Shown here: positions 15,045 to 23,183 of the stretch, piece after piece | Numbering within the stretch: the stretch's first letter is position 1 | Layout of the letters: each line of letters begins with the position of its first letter | Source: Anaerolineae bacterium | Lineage (GTDB): Bacteria > Chloroflexota > Anaerolineae > Promineifilales > Promineifilaceae | Direction: 5' to 3' | Assembly: GCA_028277515.1 (NCBI GenBank) | Contig: JANQGC010000095.1 | Span: 1-39,100 of the forward strand | DNA length: 39,100 nucleotides | Program-made: the position numbers and the translations under genes | The notes under the pieces: generated by a model | The model's database searches: none | Told to the model about the DNA's origin: nothing | What the model saw: the letters and a program-made list of their open reading frames with translations, nothing else

Positions 15045-16316
15045 ATGATTGATTTTGAAATTCCTCCGTTTGTAGAAAACCAGAAACAGTTGATTGAAAT
15101 GGTGGCCAAACAGGCTATGCGTCCTTACTCGCGCAATCTTGATGTGCATGAACATGAACGGCCCGATGCTTTTGTGCAGATGACCTGGCCATTTACCCAG
15201 GAAATGGTTAAGCGGGGCTTAAAAGGGCTGCAAAAAAGCCAGAATGGCAGCAGTAACGGCAATGGCCATGTCAAACAACGCAAAGGTCCCGATTACTCTG
15301 TATTGGCTTTGATCATGATGATCGAGCAGTTGAGCTGGGGCGATGCCGGACAATATTTATGTCTGCCACACCCGATGCTGGGCGGCGCGGCCGTTGATTC
15401 CGCCGGCACCCCTGAACAGCGCCTGCGCTTTTTGAGTAAATTTGCCGAAGGAACGCCCAAATGGGGCGCGATGGCGATCACCGAACCGGGAGCAGGATCA
15501 GATAACAGCTCAATGCGCACGACGGCCGTTCTTGACCCGGAAAGCAACGAATGGGTGCTCAATGGCGAAAAAATATTCATCACCAATGGCAAATTGGCGC
15601 TGGAAGAATCGGACGGCCTTTGTGTCGTTTGGGCAACCATCGACCCCAAAGCCGGGCGCTCGGGTATCAAATCCTTTGTGGTAGAAGGACATACGCCGGG
15701 CGTGTCTATCGCCAAGCAGGAGCACAAGCTGGGCATTCGGGCCAGTGATACGGTATCGCTGCATTTTGATAATGCGCGCGTCCCTTTTGAAAATCTATTG
15801 GGTAACCCCGAAGTGCAGCAGCAAACCACGGTAAAAGGCTTTAAGGGGGCGATGAAGACCTTTGACGCCTCCCGGCCAGCGGTTGCCGCTAGCGCGGCGG
15901 GAATTGCCCGCGCCGCTGTGGAGTTCACGAAAGAACGGTTGGCGGAAGAAGGGATCGAGGTTGATTACACCAAGCCACTGCACGAATTAACGGCCGTCGA
16001 GCGCGACCTGATGGAAATGGAAGCGCGCCACAAGGGAGCCTGGCTGCTCACCTTGCGCGCTGTAGGCATGATGGCTCATGGTGAGAGCAACCGGCTGGCG
16101 GCCAGCATGTGTAAATTCCGCGCCGGTGAGGCGGTGACCTGGATCACGCAGAAGGCGGTTGAATTACTGGGACCATTGGGTTATACACATGAATTTCTGG
16201 TTGAGAAGTGGATGCGCGATGCCAAGATTAATGACATCTATGAAGGTACCAAGCAGATTAACCAGCTAATCGTCGCCCGCAGCATATTGGGCTACAGTCG
16301 CCGCGAATTGAAATAA
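15045..16316 (+). CDS. Acyl-CoA dehydrogenase
   Basis: Second acyl-CoA dehydrogenase of the cluster, 423 residues. It differs from its neighbour in having a 15-residue Gly/Asn/Ser-rich insertion near residue 66 (SQNGSSNGNGHVKQRKG) and the complete catalytic end: YEGTKQINQLIVARSILGY, with the usual Glu. Other blocks: AITEPGAGSDNSSMRTTAVLD (FAD/substrate loop), GEKIFITNGKLA, KSFVVEGHTPGVSIAKQEHKLGIRASDTVSLHFDNARVPFENLLG, and ELLGPLGYTHEFLVEKWMRDAKINDIYEGT. GGAGCAAGAAAAG precedes the ATG. It lies 21 bp after the first dehydrogenase; a 340-bp repeat-rich gap separates it from the fadN-like gene, so cotranscription past that point is uncertain. Confidence 0.95.
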   Translation: MIDFEIPPFVENQKQLIEMVAKQAMRPYSRNLDVHEHERPDAFVQMTWPFTQEMVKRGLKGLQKSQNGSSNGNGHVKQRKGPDYSVLALIMMIEQLSWGDAGQYLCLPHPMLGGAAVDSAGTPEQRLRFLSKFAEGTPKWGAMAITEPGAGSDNSSMRTTAVLDPESNEWVLNGEKIFITNGKLALEESDGLCVVWATIDPKAGRSGIKSFVVEGHTPGVSIAKQEHKLGIRASDTVSLHFDNARVPFENLLGNPEVQQQTTVKGFKGAMKTFDASRPAVAASAAGIARAAVEFTKERLAEEGIEVDYTKPLHELTAVERDLMEMEARHKGAWLLTLRAVGMMAHGESNRLAASMCKFRAGEAVTWITQKAVELLGPLGYTHEFLVEKWMRDAKINDIYEGTKQINQLIVARSILGYSRRELK

Positions 16317-16320
16317 GAAT

Positions 16321-16637
16321 GGGACGCGGACGAGAGCAGATGACGCGGATGGTAAGTGAAAGAAAATTGGTGAATACTTCGGCGAGCTCAGCACAAGCTG
16401 TTGAACTGTTGAACGATTAAATGTTAATTTGCAAGGTAAGGGCGGGATGACGCGGTATGGTTTTGCAGGAAACTCAAGAGATAAAAACCGCGGCATCTCG
16501 CCCGTTGGAAGAAGAAAATTGGTGAATACATCGGCAAGCTCAGCACAAGCTGTTGAACTGTGAATGATTAATGGGACGCGGAAAAATGCAGATGGAAAAA
16601 ATTATAATCCGTTCTGGTCAGTTCTCGTCCGCGTCCA
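16321..16637. repeat. Nested intergenic repeat mosaic
   Basis: No gene in this gap. Outer inverted arms GGACGCGGACGAGA (16322-16335) and TCTCGTCCGCGTCC (16623-16636). Inside are two ~60-bp near-identical direct repeats (16361-16420 and 16513-16571, both with CTCAGCACAAGCTGTTGAAC). Between these is an inner inverted repeat: arms GGGCGGGATGACGCGGT (16440-16456) and ACCGCGGCATCTCGCCC (16487-16503). The order suggests insertion of repeats into repeats. Confidence 0.8.
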
Positions 16638-16658
16638 GCTAACCTTAGGGAGAAAACC

Positions 16659-19031
16659 ATGAGTTATCGTATTGAAAAAGCGGCCGTGATTGGCGCGGGG
16701 ACCATGGGTGGTGGCATCGCTGCTCACCTGGCCAACTGCGGCATCCCGGTCGTGCTGTTGGATATTCCTACACCCAATCTCAGCGAGGAAGAGGCAAATA
16801 ATCCGGCGGCGCGCAACCGCCTGGTCAAGAGCCTATATGACCGTATGGCCAAGGCGCGGCCGGCCAATCTAGCCCGAAAAGACCGCGCCGACCTGATCAC
16901 CCTGGGCAACACGGAGGATGATTTAGACCTGGTCGCCGATGCCGATTGGATAGTAGAAGTGATCATTGAACGCCTGGAGCCGAAACAGGCTTTAATGGAG
17001 CGCCTGGAAGCGACCTGTAAGCCGGGCGCGATTATCAGCAGCAACACATCCGGCATTCCAATTAACCATATCAGTGCAGGGCGCTCAGAGGCGTTCAAGA
17101 AGCATTTCTTAGGCACACACTTTTTTAACCCGCCGCGTTACTTGAAACTGTTGGAGGTAATTCCAACTGAAGATACCGATCCCCAGGTGTTAGATTTTAT
17201 GGTGCAGTTCGGCCGTGATGTGCTCGGCAAGGGCGTTGTGGTCTGCAAAGATACGCCTAACTTCATTGGCAACCGTTTCTTTTCCGTAGCCGCATCATAT
17301 GCCATTGAACATGCCTTGCAACACGGCTATTCGTTGCCGGAAATTGATGCCATTACCGGCCCGACAATCGGCCGGCCCAAGACGGCGACGTTTCGCCTGC
17401 TGGACCTGGTCGGCCTGGATGTGATGAATCATGTCAACCGCAACCTGTACGACGCCGTGGAAGATGATGCTTATCGAGAGTATCTGCGCCCGGAAAAAAC
17501 CACGGCCGTCATGCAGAAAATGATTGACAACAAATGGCTGGGCAATAAAAGCGGCCAGGGTTTTTATAAAAAGACCTTCGTAGACGGCAAAAGAGAATTC
17601 CATGCCCTCAACCCGGAAACGATGGAATACGAGCCTGCGCCGAAGGTCCGCTTCGATTCGATTGGCGCAGTGCGCAAAACGGAAGATTTAGGCGAGCGGG
17701 TGAGTAAACTGCTGACTTTTGATGACCGGGCGGCTAATTATGCGCGGCAGATACTTTACTTCGGCTTTGCTTATGCCGCTTATGTGACGCCTCAAATCGC
17801 TTATAAATTGAGCGATGTCGACGACGCGGTACGCTGGGGGTTCAGCTATGAGGCGGGACCTTTCCAGCTTTGGGATATGTTGGGAGTGGCCGAGACGGCC
17901 GAAAAAATGGAAGAGGCCGGCCTGGAAGTCGCCGGTTGGGTCAAAGAGATGCTGGATTCCGGCCGTGATTCTTTTTACCAGAACGGTGCGGTCTATGATT
18001 TCAGTAGCGAGCGATATGTTCCGCTTGAAGTAGACAAGAAAATTGTTCATATCTCCCAGTTGGATGAGGTAGAAAAGAACCTCAGTGCCAGTCTGCGTGA
18101 TATGGGCGATGGCGTTGCGCTCTTAGAGTTCCATGCCAAGATGAACGCCATCGACCAGGATATTATTGACATGTCGCATAAGGCGTTGGAGCGGCTGGAC
18201 AGCGACTTTGATGCCCTGGTAATTGGCAACGACGGCCAAAACTTCTGCGTCGGGGCCAACATCTTTGCCGTGGCTATGGGTGCACAACAGGGCATGTGGG
18301 ATATGTTGAGCGATATGATCAACAGTCTACAGCGAGCAACCTTTGACCTGCGCCATGCGCCAAAGCCGGTGGTCACGGCCGTGCATCAAATGGCGCTGGG
18401 CGGCGGTGCGGAATATACGATGACCGGCTGGGAAACGGTAGCGGCTCATGAGAGCTATATCGGCCTGGTCGAATTTGGCGTCGGCCTGATTCCCGCCGGC
18501 GGTGGCTGTAAAGAAGTACTGCGCCGCAAGGTTAACCCGGTGATGCAGAGTAAAAACGCCGATGTGCTGCCTATAATGGAAGAAACCTTTGAACAGGTAG
18601 CCCTGGCTAAGGTGGCCGAAAGCGCCTGGCAGGCCAAGAGCATGGGCTATTTAGATCAGGATAGTATCATCGCCATGAACAGTGACCACCGCTTGCATAT
18701 CGCCAAGCAGCGGGCGTTGCAGTTGGTAGAGCTTGGCCAAAGACCACCGGAAGTGGAAAAGGTTTACGCTGCCGGACGCGACGTATACAGCGCCTTGTTG
18801 ATGGGCATTAAATCGTTGGAGTGGGGCCGCTACGCCAGCGAACATGACGCCAAGATCGCTAAGAAACTGGCTTTTGTTCTTTGTGGTGGTGACCTGAGCG
18901 CCCCGGCCTGGGTTGATCCCTGGTACATTCTTGACCTGGAACGGGAAGCCTTCTTGTCCTTGCTGGGTGAGCAGAAAACGATTGAACGAATCATGCATAT
19001 GCTGCAGACGGGCAAGCCGCTGCGCAACTAA
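16659..19031 (+). CDS. fadN: 3-hydroxyacyl-CoA dehydrogenase / enoyl-CoA hydratase fusion (FadN type)
   Basis: Bifunctional beta-oxidation enzyme in the FadN order (dehydrogenase first, hydratase last), unlike FadB. Residues ~5-190 bind NAD: AAVIGAGTMGGGIAAHLANCG, then ISSNTSGIPINHIS and the catalytic block HFFNPPRYLKLLEVIP, CKDTPNFIGNRFF. Two C-terminal dehydrogenase helical domains follow (GPTIGRPKTATFRLLDLVGLD; GFSYEAGPFQLWDMLG). The crotonase domain (~490-700) shows NDGQNFCVGANIF, the oxyanion glycines QMALGGGAEYTMTG and the Glu-bearing YIGLVEFGVGLIPAGGGCKE. 790 residues is the usual length. TTAGGGAG precedes the ATG. The thiolase follows by 17 bp with its own GGAG, forming the standard fadN-fadA pair. 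Confidence 0.95.
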   Translation: MSYRIEKAAVIGAGTMGGGIAAHLANCGIPVVLLDIPTPNLSEEEANNPAARNRLVKSLYDRMAKARPANLARKDRADLITLGNTEDDLDLVADADWIVEVIIERLEPKQALMERLEATCKPGAIISSNTSGIPINHISAGRSEAFKKHFLGTHFFNPPRYLKLLEVIPTEDTDPQVLDFMVQFGRDVLGKGVVVCKDTPNFIGNRFFSVAASYAIEHALQHGYSLPEIDAITGPTIGRPKTATFRLLDLVGLDVMNHVNRNLYDAVEDDAYREYLRPEKTTAVMQKMIDNKWLGNKSGQGFYKKTFVDGKREFHALNPETMEYEPAPKVRFDSIGAVRKTEDLGERVSKLLTFDDRAANYARQILYFGFAYAAYVTPQIAYKLSDVDDAVRWGFSYEAGPFQLWDMLGVAETAEKMEEAGLEVAGWVKEMLDSGRDSFYQNGAVYDFSSERYVPLEVDKKIVHISQLDEVEKNLSASLRDMGDGVALLEFHAKMNAIDQDIIDMSHKALERLDSDFDALVIGNDGQNFCVGANIFAVAMGAQQGMWDMLSDMINSLQRATFDLRHAPKPVVTAVHQMALGGGAEYTMTGWETVAAHESYIGLVEFGVGLIPAGGGCKEVLRRKVNPVMQSKNADVLPIMEETFEQVALAKVAESAWQAKSMGYLDQDSIIAMNSDHRLHIAKQRALQLVELGQRPPEVEKVYAAGRDVYSALLMGIKSLEWGRYASEHDAKIAKKLAFVLCGGDLSAPAWVDPWYILDLEREAFLSLLGEQKTIERIMHMLQTGKPLRN

Positions 19032-19048
19032 ATGGTAGGAGAACAACT

Positions 19049-20230
19049 ATGACACGTGAAGCAGTAATCGTCGCCGGGTCGCGAACGGCCGTCGGCAAAT
19101 CAAAACGAGGGACCACGCGTAACTGGCGTTCGGATGACATGATGGCTGCGGTCATCGAAGATTTATTAAATCGAGCGGAAGGGCTGGACCCGCAGGAAAT
19201 TGATGATGTGATCGTGGGCTGCGCGATGCCGGAAGGGGCACAGGGGCTTAACATGGCCCGTGTGGTCGCCCTGCGCGCCGGCCTGCCCGATGAGGTTCCG
19301 GCGATGACCGTCAACCGATTTTGCTCCAGCGGCCTGCAAACTATTGCCCTGGCCGCCGAACGCATTATCGCCAATGGCGCGGATACGATCATTGCCGGCG
19401 GCGCGGAGACAATGAGCCTGGTTCCCATGACCGGTTTTCGTATAGCGCCGAATCCCACGCTGGCTGAGAACGCACCGGAGGTTTATATGGGCATGGGTTT
19501 GACGGCCGAAAATGTCGCTGATGAATTTGAGGTCAGCCGCCAGGCGCAGGATGAATTCGCCCTGCGCAGCCACCAGCGGGCTATGAGGGCGCAGGAAGCG
19601 GGCCTGTTTGCGGATGAGATCGTGCCTATTGAGATTGAGGAAGTGACGCCGGAGGCTAATGGGCCAGAACGCCATTCGATTATTTTCGACCAGGATGAAC
19701 ATGTACGGCCGAATACGACCTTAGAAGCGCTGGCCAAACTTAAGCCGGTCTTCAAGCAAAATGGGACCGTCACCGCGGGCAACTCATCACCCTTGAGCGA
19801 TGGCGCGGCCGGTGTGATCGTCATGGAAAGGAGCAAAGCGGAGGCGATGGGGTTGACCCCTATCTTGCGTTTTGTTGGCTTTGGTGCCGCCGGCGTGCGG
19901 CCGGAAGTGATGGGTATTGGACCGGTTGCGGCCGTTCCCAGAGTTTTGGATCGCACCGGCATTAATCTGTCTGATATCGACATCATTGAGCTTAATGAAG
20001 CTTTTGCTGCCCAGTCGGTCGCCGTGATCCGGGAATTGGGCTTTGATGAAGAAAAAACCAACGTCAACGGTGGGGCTATCGCCTTGGGCCATCCTCTGGG
20101 CTGTACGGGGGCTAAGTTGACTGTGCAGATCATGCATGAAATGATGCGCAATGATCACCATTTGGGCATGGTGACGATGTGTATTGGCGGAGGCATGGGT
20201 GCGGCCGGAATTTTTGAGCGTTTGAATTAG
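19049..20230 (+). CDS. fadA: Acetyl-CoA acyltransferase (3-ketoacyl-CoA thiolase)
   Basis: Cleaves 3-ketoacyl-CoA with CoA to give acetyl-CoA and a shortened acyl-CoA, the last beta-oxidation step. Catalytic residues are all visible: nucleophile Cys92 in NRFCSSGLQTIA, His348 in GGAIALGHPLGCTGAK and Cys378 in MCIGGGMGAAGIFE; NEAFAAQ carries the Asn of the oxyanion hole. At 393 residues it has full length with no defects. It begins 17 bp after the fadN-like gene with GGAG as ribosome-binding site and ends at a strong terminator, so it is the last gene of the cluster. Partner and function follow from FadN/FadA of Gram-positive bacteria. Confidence 0.96.
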   Translation: MTREAVIVAGSRTAVGKSKRGTTRNWRSDDMMAAVIEDLLNRAEGLDPQEIDDVIVGCAMPEGAQGLNMARVVALRAGLPDEVPAMTVNRFCSSGLQTIALAAERIIANGADTIIAGGAETMSLVPMTGFRIAPNPTLAENAPEVYMGMGLTAENVADEFEVSRQAQDEFALRSHQRAMRAQEAGLFADEIVPIEIEEVTPEANGPERHSIIFDQDEHVRPNTTLEALAKLKPVFKQNGTVTAGNSSPLSDGAAGVIVMERSKAEAMGLTPILRFVGFGAAGVRPEVMGIGPVAAVPRVLDRTGINLSDIDIIELNEAFAAQSVAVIRELGFDEEKTNVNGGAIALGHPLGCTGAKLTVQIMHEMMRNDHHLGMVTMCIGGGMGAAGIFERLN

Positions 20231-20236
20231 GTATGG

Positions 20237-20277
20237 AAAAGCGCCGGAGAATGCTAGATTTCCCGGCGCTTTTTTTG
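20237..20277 (+). terminator. Rho-independent terminator after the thiolase gene
   Basis: Stem AGCGCCGG (20240-20247) with CCGGCGCT (20263-20270), 15-nt loop, followed by a run of seven T's including the last stem base. It lies 10 bp after the stop. The upstream A-run would give a weaker reverse terminator for the minus-strand gene that ends at 20296. Confidence 0.92.
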
Positions 20278-20295
20278 CAGCAATTGTTATAAATG

Positions 20296-20918
20296 CTATC
20301 TATTCCAATCGTACACAATCATAGAAGCAGCCTTGCTCCCAGCCTTTGCCGCTTCTAACGCTCCAGACCAGCCTTGCACATCGCCGGCGGCGAAAAGTCC
20401 TTTGACCTTTGTCTCTTGATTTTCATCTGTCTTAAGATGACCCATTTCATTCAACGGCAAATCGAATTTATCAACCAGCTTCTTGACAAGAAGCGTTTGT
20501 TTTTCGGGTGGTGTCCACAGCAATGTTTCTACTTCAATATGCTCACCTGTATCAAGCCTGACCGCTTTGACTTTACCATCCATCTGCTCAATGGCTATGA
20601 TGGTGCCGCGATGAATCGGTATATTCATCTGCTCCATCTTTTGCCCTGGTCAATATCAGTCACCCACTCCTGGCGCAGTTCCGCGCATTGGTAAACATTG
20701 ATTTGCTGCCAGGCGCGCTCACGTATCTCGGCAGGCAGCAACCCATCAAAACCCAAAAAGTTATGGACGCTATGCGATGCGGCATTACGAGGTGGGCTTG
20801 GCGCATTAAACACGACAATTTTCTTGCGCGTGCGCGCTAAGACTAAAGCGGCCTGCATTCCGGCCGGACCACCGCCAATAATGGCGACATCAATTTGCTC
20901 AATCATATTTTTACTCAT
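20296..20918 (-). pseudogene. Thioredoxin-reductase-like FAD oxidoreductase with internal deletion and frame change
   Basis: Two frames of one gene. The first (20918 to ~20625) has the FAD-binding start IDVAIIGGGPAGMQAALVLARTRKKIVVFNA and the family segment HNFLGFDGLLPAEIRERAWQQI. It runs out at DIDQGKRWSR-stop. The second, overlapping in another frame (20637 to 20296), has the flavoprotein end: NIPIHRGTIIAIEQMDGKVKAVRL, then VKGLFAAGDVQGWSGALEAAKAGSKAASMIV. Together they give ~205 residues against ~300 in the family. The missing ~95 residues are the whole NADPH-binding domain (its GxGxxG is absent), so this is deletion plus frame change, not a simple frameshift. It lies 36 bp downstream of the methyltransferase-like gene on the same strand. 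Confidence 0.85.
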
Positions 20919-20954
20919 TTATCATTCCTTGTAATCCATTATCAATTAGTAGCA

Positions 20955-21584
20955 TCATTCCCCCGTTCGCTCAAAGATATAGGCAAAAGCGGATTTCTGA
21001 TATCCAATCCCCCTTTGTATCCTATTAAGATACTCTTTTGTGATTGGAATTTTTTTCTTTGGTATAAAGTAATCTTCCATTTTTCTTGTGCTGAAATTAA
21101 ATTTTTCGCCACGCCGGTTCACTACTCCAATAAGCTCATAGTCATCATCCAGGTCAGCCATGCTCGCATCTCCATGACTATTATTGGCCAGTAACCACCC
21201 TCCGATTTTCAAATACCGCTTACAATGTTGTGAAACAAAACCTGCATATTGCGAAATTAGAAGGTCAAATGACCCACTTTGCTCTGGTATTCGCTTTGCA
21301 TAATCTTGATGATGAAATTGAATATGGGTTTCTTGTGCATAGTTTTTACGTTTAGACAAGAGCTTTTTTAGTTCCGGCGCGGTGAAGAACTGCTTGGCTC
21401 GCTTATCCATATCTACATACGTACCGTCCGCAAAGATAAATGAAGGGGTTACATGGACAAAACAACCAGGATAAAGTATACGCTTAATGGGTAAATGCTC
21501 GGCCAAAATTTTGAACATTCCTAACCGCTCGTCATCTCTGTCCAAATGATACTTCCAGTAGAGGTTAATGATGTCTGTTTGCAT
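20955..21584 (-). CDS. Class I SAM-dependent methyltransferase-like protein, 209 aa
   Basis: The fold is suggested by ILYPGCFVHVTPSFIF (motif I place, but Gly-poor), then VDMDKRAKQFF (acidic end of strand 2), FDLLISQYAGFVSQHCKRYLKIGGWLLANNSHGDASMA (motif IV to VI) and a C-terminal region with tail RGIGYQKSAFAYIFER. The motif I glycines are largely missing, so SAM binding is uncertain. I do not know its substrate. It is divergent from a TetR gene across a 164-bp gap with several dyads, and upstream of the broken flavoprotein, so the two probably formed one TetR-controlled operon (inference). Confidence 0.7.
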   Translation of the reverse strand: MQTDIINLYWKYHLDRDDERLGMFKILAEHLPIKRILYPGCFVHVTPSFIFADGTYVDMDKRAKQFFTAPELKKLLSKRKNYAQETHIQFHHQDYAKRIPEQSGSFDLLISQYAGFVSQHCKRYLKIGGWLLANNSHGDASMADLDDDYELIGVVNRRGEKFNFSTRKMEDYFIPKKKIPITKEYLNRIQRGIGYQKSAFAYIFERTGE

Positions 21585-21608
21585 AAAGTGTTACTACCTT
21601 ATATATTT

Positions 21609-21682
21609 TGTTACAATTATGTAACATTTGACAATATAATAGAATGTTGCAATAATGTCAAGTATGATACAAGTATGTAACA
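21609..21682. promoter_or_regulatory. Operator array between the TetR gene and the divergent operon
   Basis: A perfect dyad TGTTAC-AATTAT-GTAACA (21609-21626) and two related imperfect dyads, TGTTGC-AATAAT-GTCAAG (21645-21662) and TGATAC-AAGTAT-GTAACA (21665-21682). All have 6-bp half-sites and 6-bp A/T-rich centres. They surround the TetR promoter (TTGACA at 21628-21633, 17 bp, AATAAT at 21651-21656), as expected for an autoregulated TetR with a divergent target. Confidence 0.75.
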
Positions 21683-21748
21683 TTTTAAAAAACCATTTTA
21701 ATTTTTCTATGATCCGCCAGTGGAGGCACAGTTTCCTGGAAAATATGA

Positions 21749-22294
21749 ATGAATAAGACACAAGAGAAGATATTGAACGCGGCGTTTGATGTTTTGGCAC
21801 AAGATTTTTCTGCGCCGCTAGACAAGATTGCTGACACTGCCGGTGTTACGCGCATGACGCTCCATCGTTACTATAGCAGCCGAGATGCGCTTCTTGAGGC
21901 TACAGGCCTTGAAATTATTCGTCTGGGCAACCATATTATTGATGAAGCGATTGCGCAACATGAACATCCACGCGAGCAGCTTAAAGCGATTGTTATGCAA
22001 GCAACGCAAATGGGTGAGCGTATTCACTTTTTGATCCATGCTTCGGAGGAAATGGATTATGAAACATTCGCACCGATGGTGCAGCAGATGGATGATAGGA
22101 TGATAGAAATTATCGAGGCCTTAAGAACTGATGGATTCATTAAGAAGAATGTGCCCAATGCCTGGATTCTTCATTTGTATGGAGGGATTATGACGGCCGC
22201 CTGGAGTTCGTTACGAGATGGCGCTGTTGCCCCGCGAGACATTCCAACGCTTGCATGGCAATCATTCGCACAAGGAGTGTTTGTTCCTGACTAA
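21749..22294 (+). CDS. TetR/AcrR family transcriptional regulator
   Basis: N-terminal helix-turn-helix: TQEKILNAAFDVLAQDFSAPLDKIADTAGVTRMTLHRYYSSRDALLEA. The C-terminal domain (about 120 residues) is all-helical with HEHPREQLKAIVMQ, HFLIHASEEMDYE and ends in AWQSFAQGVFVPD. Length is typical (181 residues). It is divergent from the methyltransferase-like gene; the dyads in the gap (21609-21682) are its likely binding sites, and its own promoter lies among them. Upstream of the ATG, GGAAAATATGA gives a GGAA-type ribosome-binding site. The operon it should control now contains a broken flavoprotein, so the regulator may have outlived part of its target. Confidence 0.92.
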   Translation: MNKTQEKILNAAFDVLAQDFSAPLDKIADTAGVTRMTLHRYYSSRDALLEATGLEIIRLGNHIIDEAIAQHEHPREQLKAIVMQATQMGERIHFLIHASEEMDYETFAPMVQQMDDRMIEIIEALRTDGFIKKNVPNAWILHLYGGIMTAAWSSLRDGAVAPRDIPTLAWQSFAQGVFVPD

Positions 22295-22297
22295 CAG

Positions 22298-22359
22298 AAA
22301 TTTGACAACTTTTTACTCGATATATGGGCGAAATCCATTTGATAAAAGTTGTCAAATCT
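22298..22359 (+). repeat. Repeat family A, copy 5
   Basis: Left arm AAATTTGACAACTTTT (22298-22313), right arm AAAAGTTGTCAAATCT (22344-22359, one mismatch), 30-bp spacer similar to copies 3 and 4. The right flank TTAGGTAACACAAT matches copy 2 and is the reverse complement of the left flank of copy 4. It starts 4 bp after the TetR stop, between convergent genes. Confidence 0.88.
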
Positions 22360-22388
22360 TAGGTAACACAATTTTGAGTATCTATGTG

Positions 22389-22853
22389 TCAGGATTCATG
22401 CGAGCGCACGATCAATAATGGGCGGTCGACGCGCTGCAGCACCCCGGCGGCGACGCTGCCGTAATAGACGCCCTGGAGGCCGCTGGCCCCATGACTGGCC
22501 ATAGCGATCAGATCCGCTTCTTCTTCAACGGCCGTATTGATGATCGACGCCGCAACAGGACCATAAGCGATATGCGCGAACGTGTTAATCCCTTTTTCGG
22601 CCGTCATTTTTACTTGCCGGTCCAGGTAGGATTTGGCTTTCTCAACCTGTCTATGGGCATCTCCCGCTTCTAAATTTGGTAATGCCTTAAACTCTTGCAC
22701 ATAATTGCGCCGGATATAAGGTCCATGTGTCAGTTGGATAACCTGCAGGAAATGTAATTCTGCTTTGAACACACCGGCCAACTGCCAGGCATGAGGCAAA
22801 ACCACCTCCGCCAATTTCGATCCATCCAGTGGTACTAAAATCTTTTGGTACAT
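22389..22853 (-). CDS. Universal stress protein (UspA family), ATP-binding type
   Basis: Single Usp domain, about 154 residues from ATG 22853 (MYQKILVPLDGSKLAEVVLPHA), which is the family's usual N-terminus; a GTG eight codons earlier is possible but adds nothing conserved. The C-terminal nucleotide-binding signature G-x2-G-x9-GS is present in HGASGLQGVYYGSVAAGVLQRVDRPLLIVR, and DLIAMASHG precedes it, so it should bind ATP (MJ0577 type). Convergent with the TetR gene. A promoter with extended -10 lies at 22946-22951. The role in stress is known for the family only in general terms. Confidence 0.93.
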   Translation of the reverse strand: MYQKILVPLDGSKLAEVVLPHAWQLAGVFKAELHFLQVIQLTHGPYIRRNYVQEFKALPNLEAGDAHRQVEKAKSYLDRQVKMTAEKGINTFAHIAYGPVAASIINTAVEEEADLIAMASHGASGLQGVYYGSVAAGVLQRVDRPLLIVRSHES

Positions 22854-22945
22854 ATGATTTATGTTGTAAATACTCACGCTGTGACCGTGACATATTCCGC
22901 CTCGCGAAGTATGTTAGGACCAATATATGGATTGTGCCCTCTTGA

Positions 22946-22975
22946 ATTATAGCATACAAATATTTGGTCTCTAAG
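22946..22975 (-). promoter_or_regulatory. Likely promoter of the universal stress gene
   Basis: On the minus strand, TGCTATAAT (extended -10; TATAAT is 22951-22946) with a weak -35 TTAGAG 17 bp further upstream. It lies about 90 bp before the start at 22853. Confidence 0.5.
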
Positions 22976-23060
22976 TTCTCAACAGAAAATTTCAAGATTT
23001 TTCAGCCGCCCGCTTTGTGATCGCTATTTCCAAATTCGCGCTTAATCGCATGCTCCAGGA

Positions 23061-23084
23061 CGCGAAAATGATTTCGCAGTTACC
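23061..23084. repeat. Repeat family B hairpin CGCGAAA...TTTCGC + GTTAC
   Basis: CGCGAAAATGATTTCGCAGTTAC: 6-7-bp arms followed by the family's GTTAC tail, between the divergent/convergent gene ends of the universal stress promoter region and the PA14 gene. Confidence 0.55.
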
Positions 23085-23120
23085 ATCTAGGAATTACCGG
23101 CTAATAAAAAGCCGACCAAC

Positions 23121-23157
23121 AAAAAGCCCCAGGCCCTTCATTAATAAGACCTGGGGA
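23121..23157 (-). terminator. Terminator of the PA14/SH3b gene
   Basis: On the minus strand CCCCAGG (23156-23150), 16-nt loop, CCTGGGG (23133-23127), then CTTTTTG. It starts about 27 bp after the stop codon. Confidence 0.85.
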
Positions 23158-23183
23158 TTCAATTCGGGTTTAACTGTTGACTA

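Noticed and set aside
15293..15928. Long minus-strand frame (211 codons) antisense to the second acyl-CoA dehydrogenase
   Set aside because: It lies wholly inside a well-supported gene, has no family motif and no ribosome-binding site; a codon-composition shadow.
19483..20151. Long minus-strand frames (up to 222 codons) antisense to the thiolase
   Set aside because: The thiolase has all catalytic residues; the antisense products are Ser/Pro/Arg-rich without recognisable features.
20296..20918. In-frame UGA (selenocysteine) as the reason for the split flavoprotein
   Set aside because: The fragments are in different frames and a whole domain is missing, so recoding cannot restore the protein.
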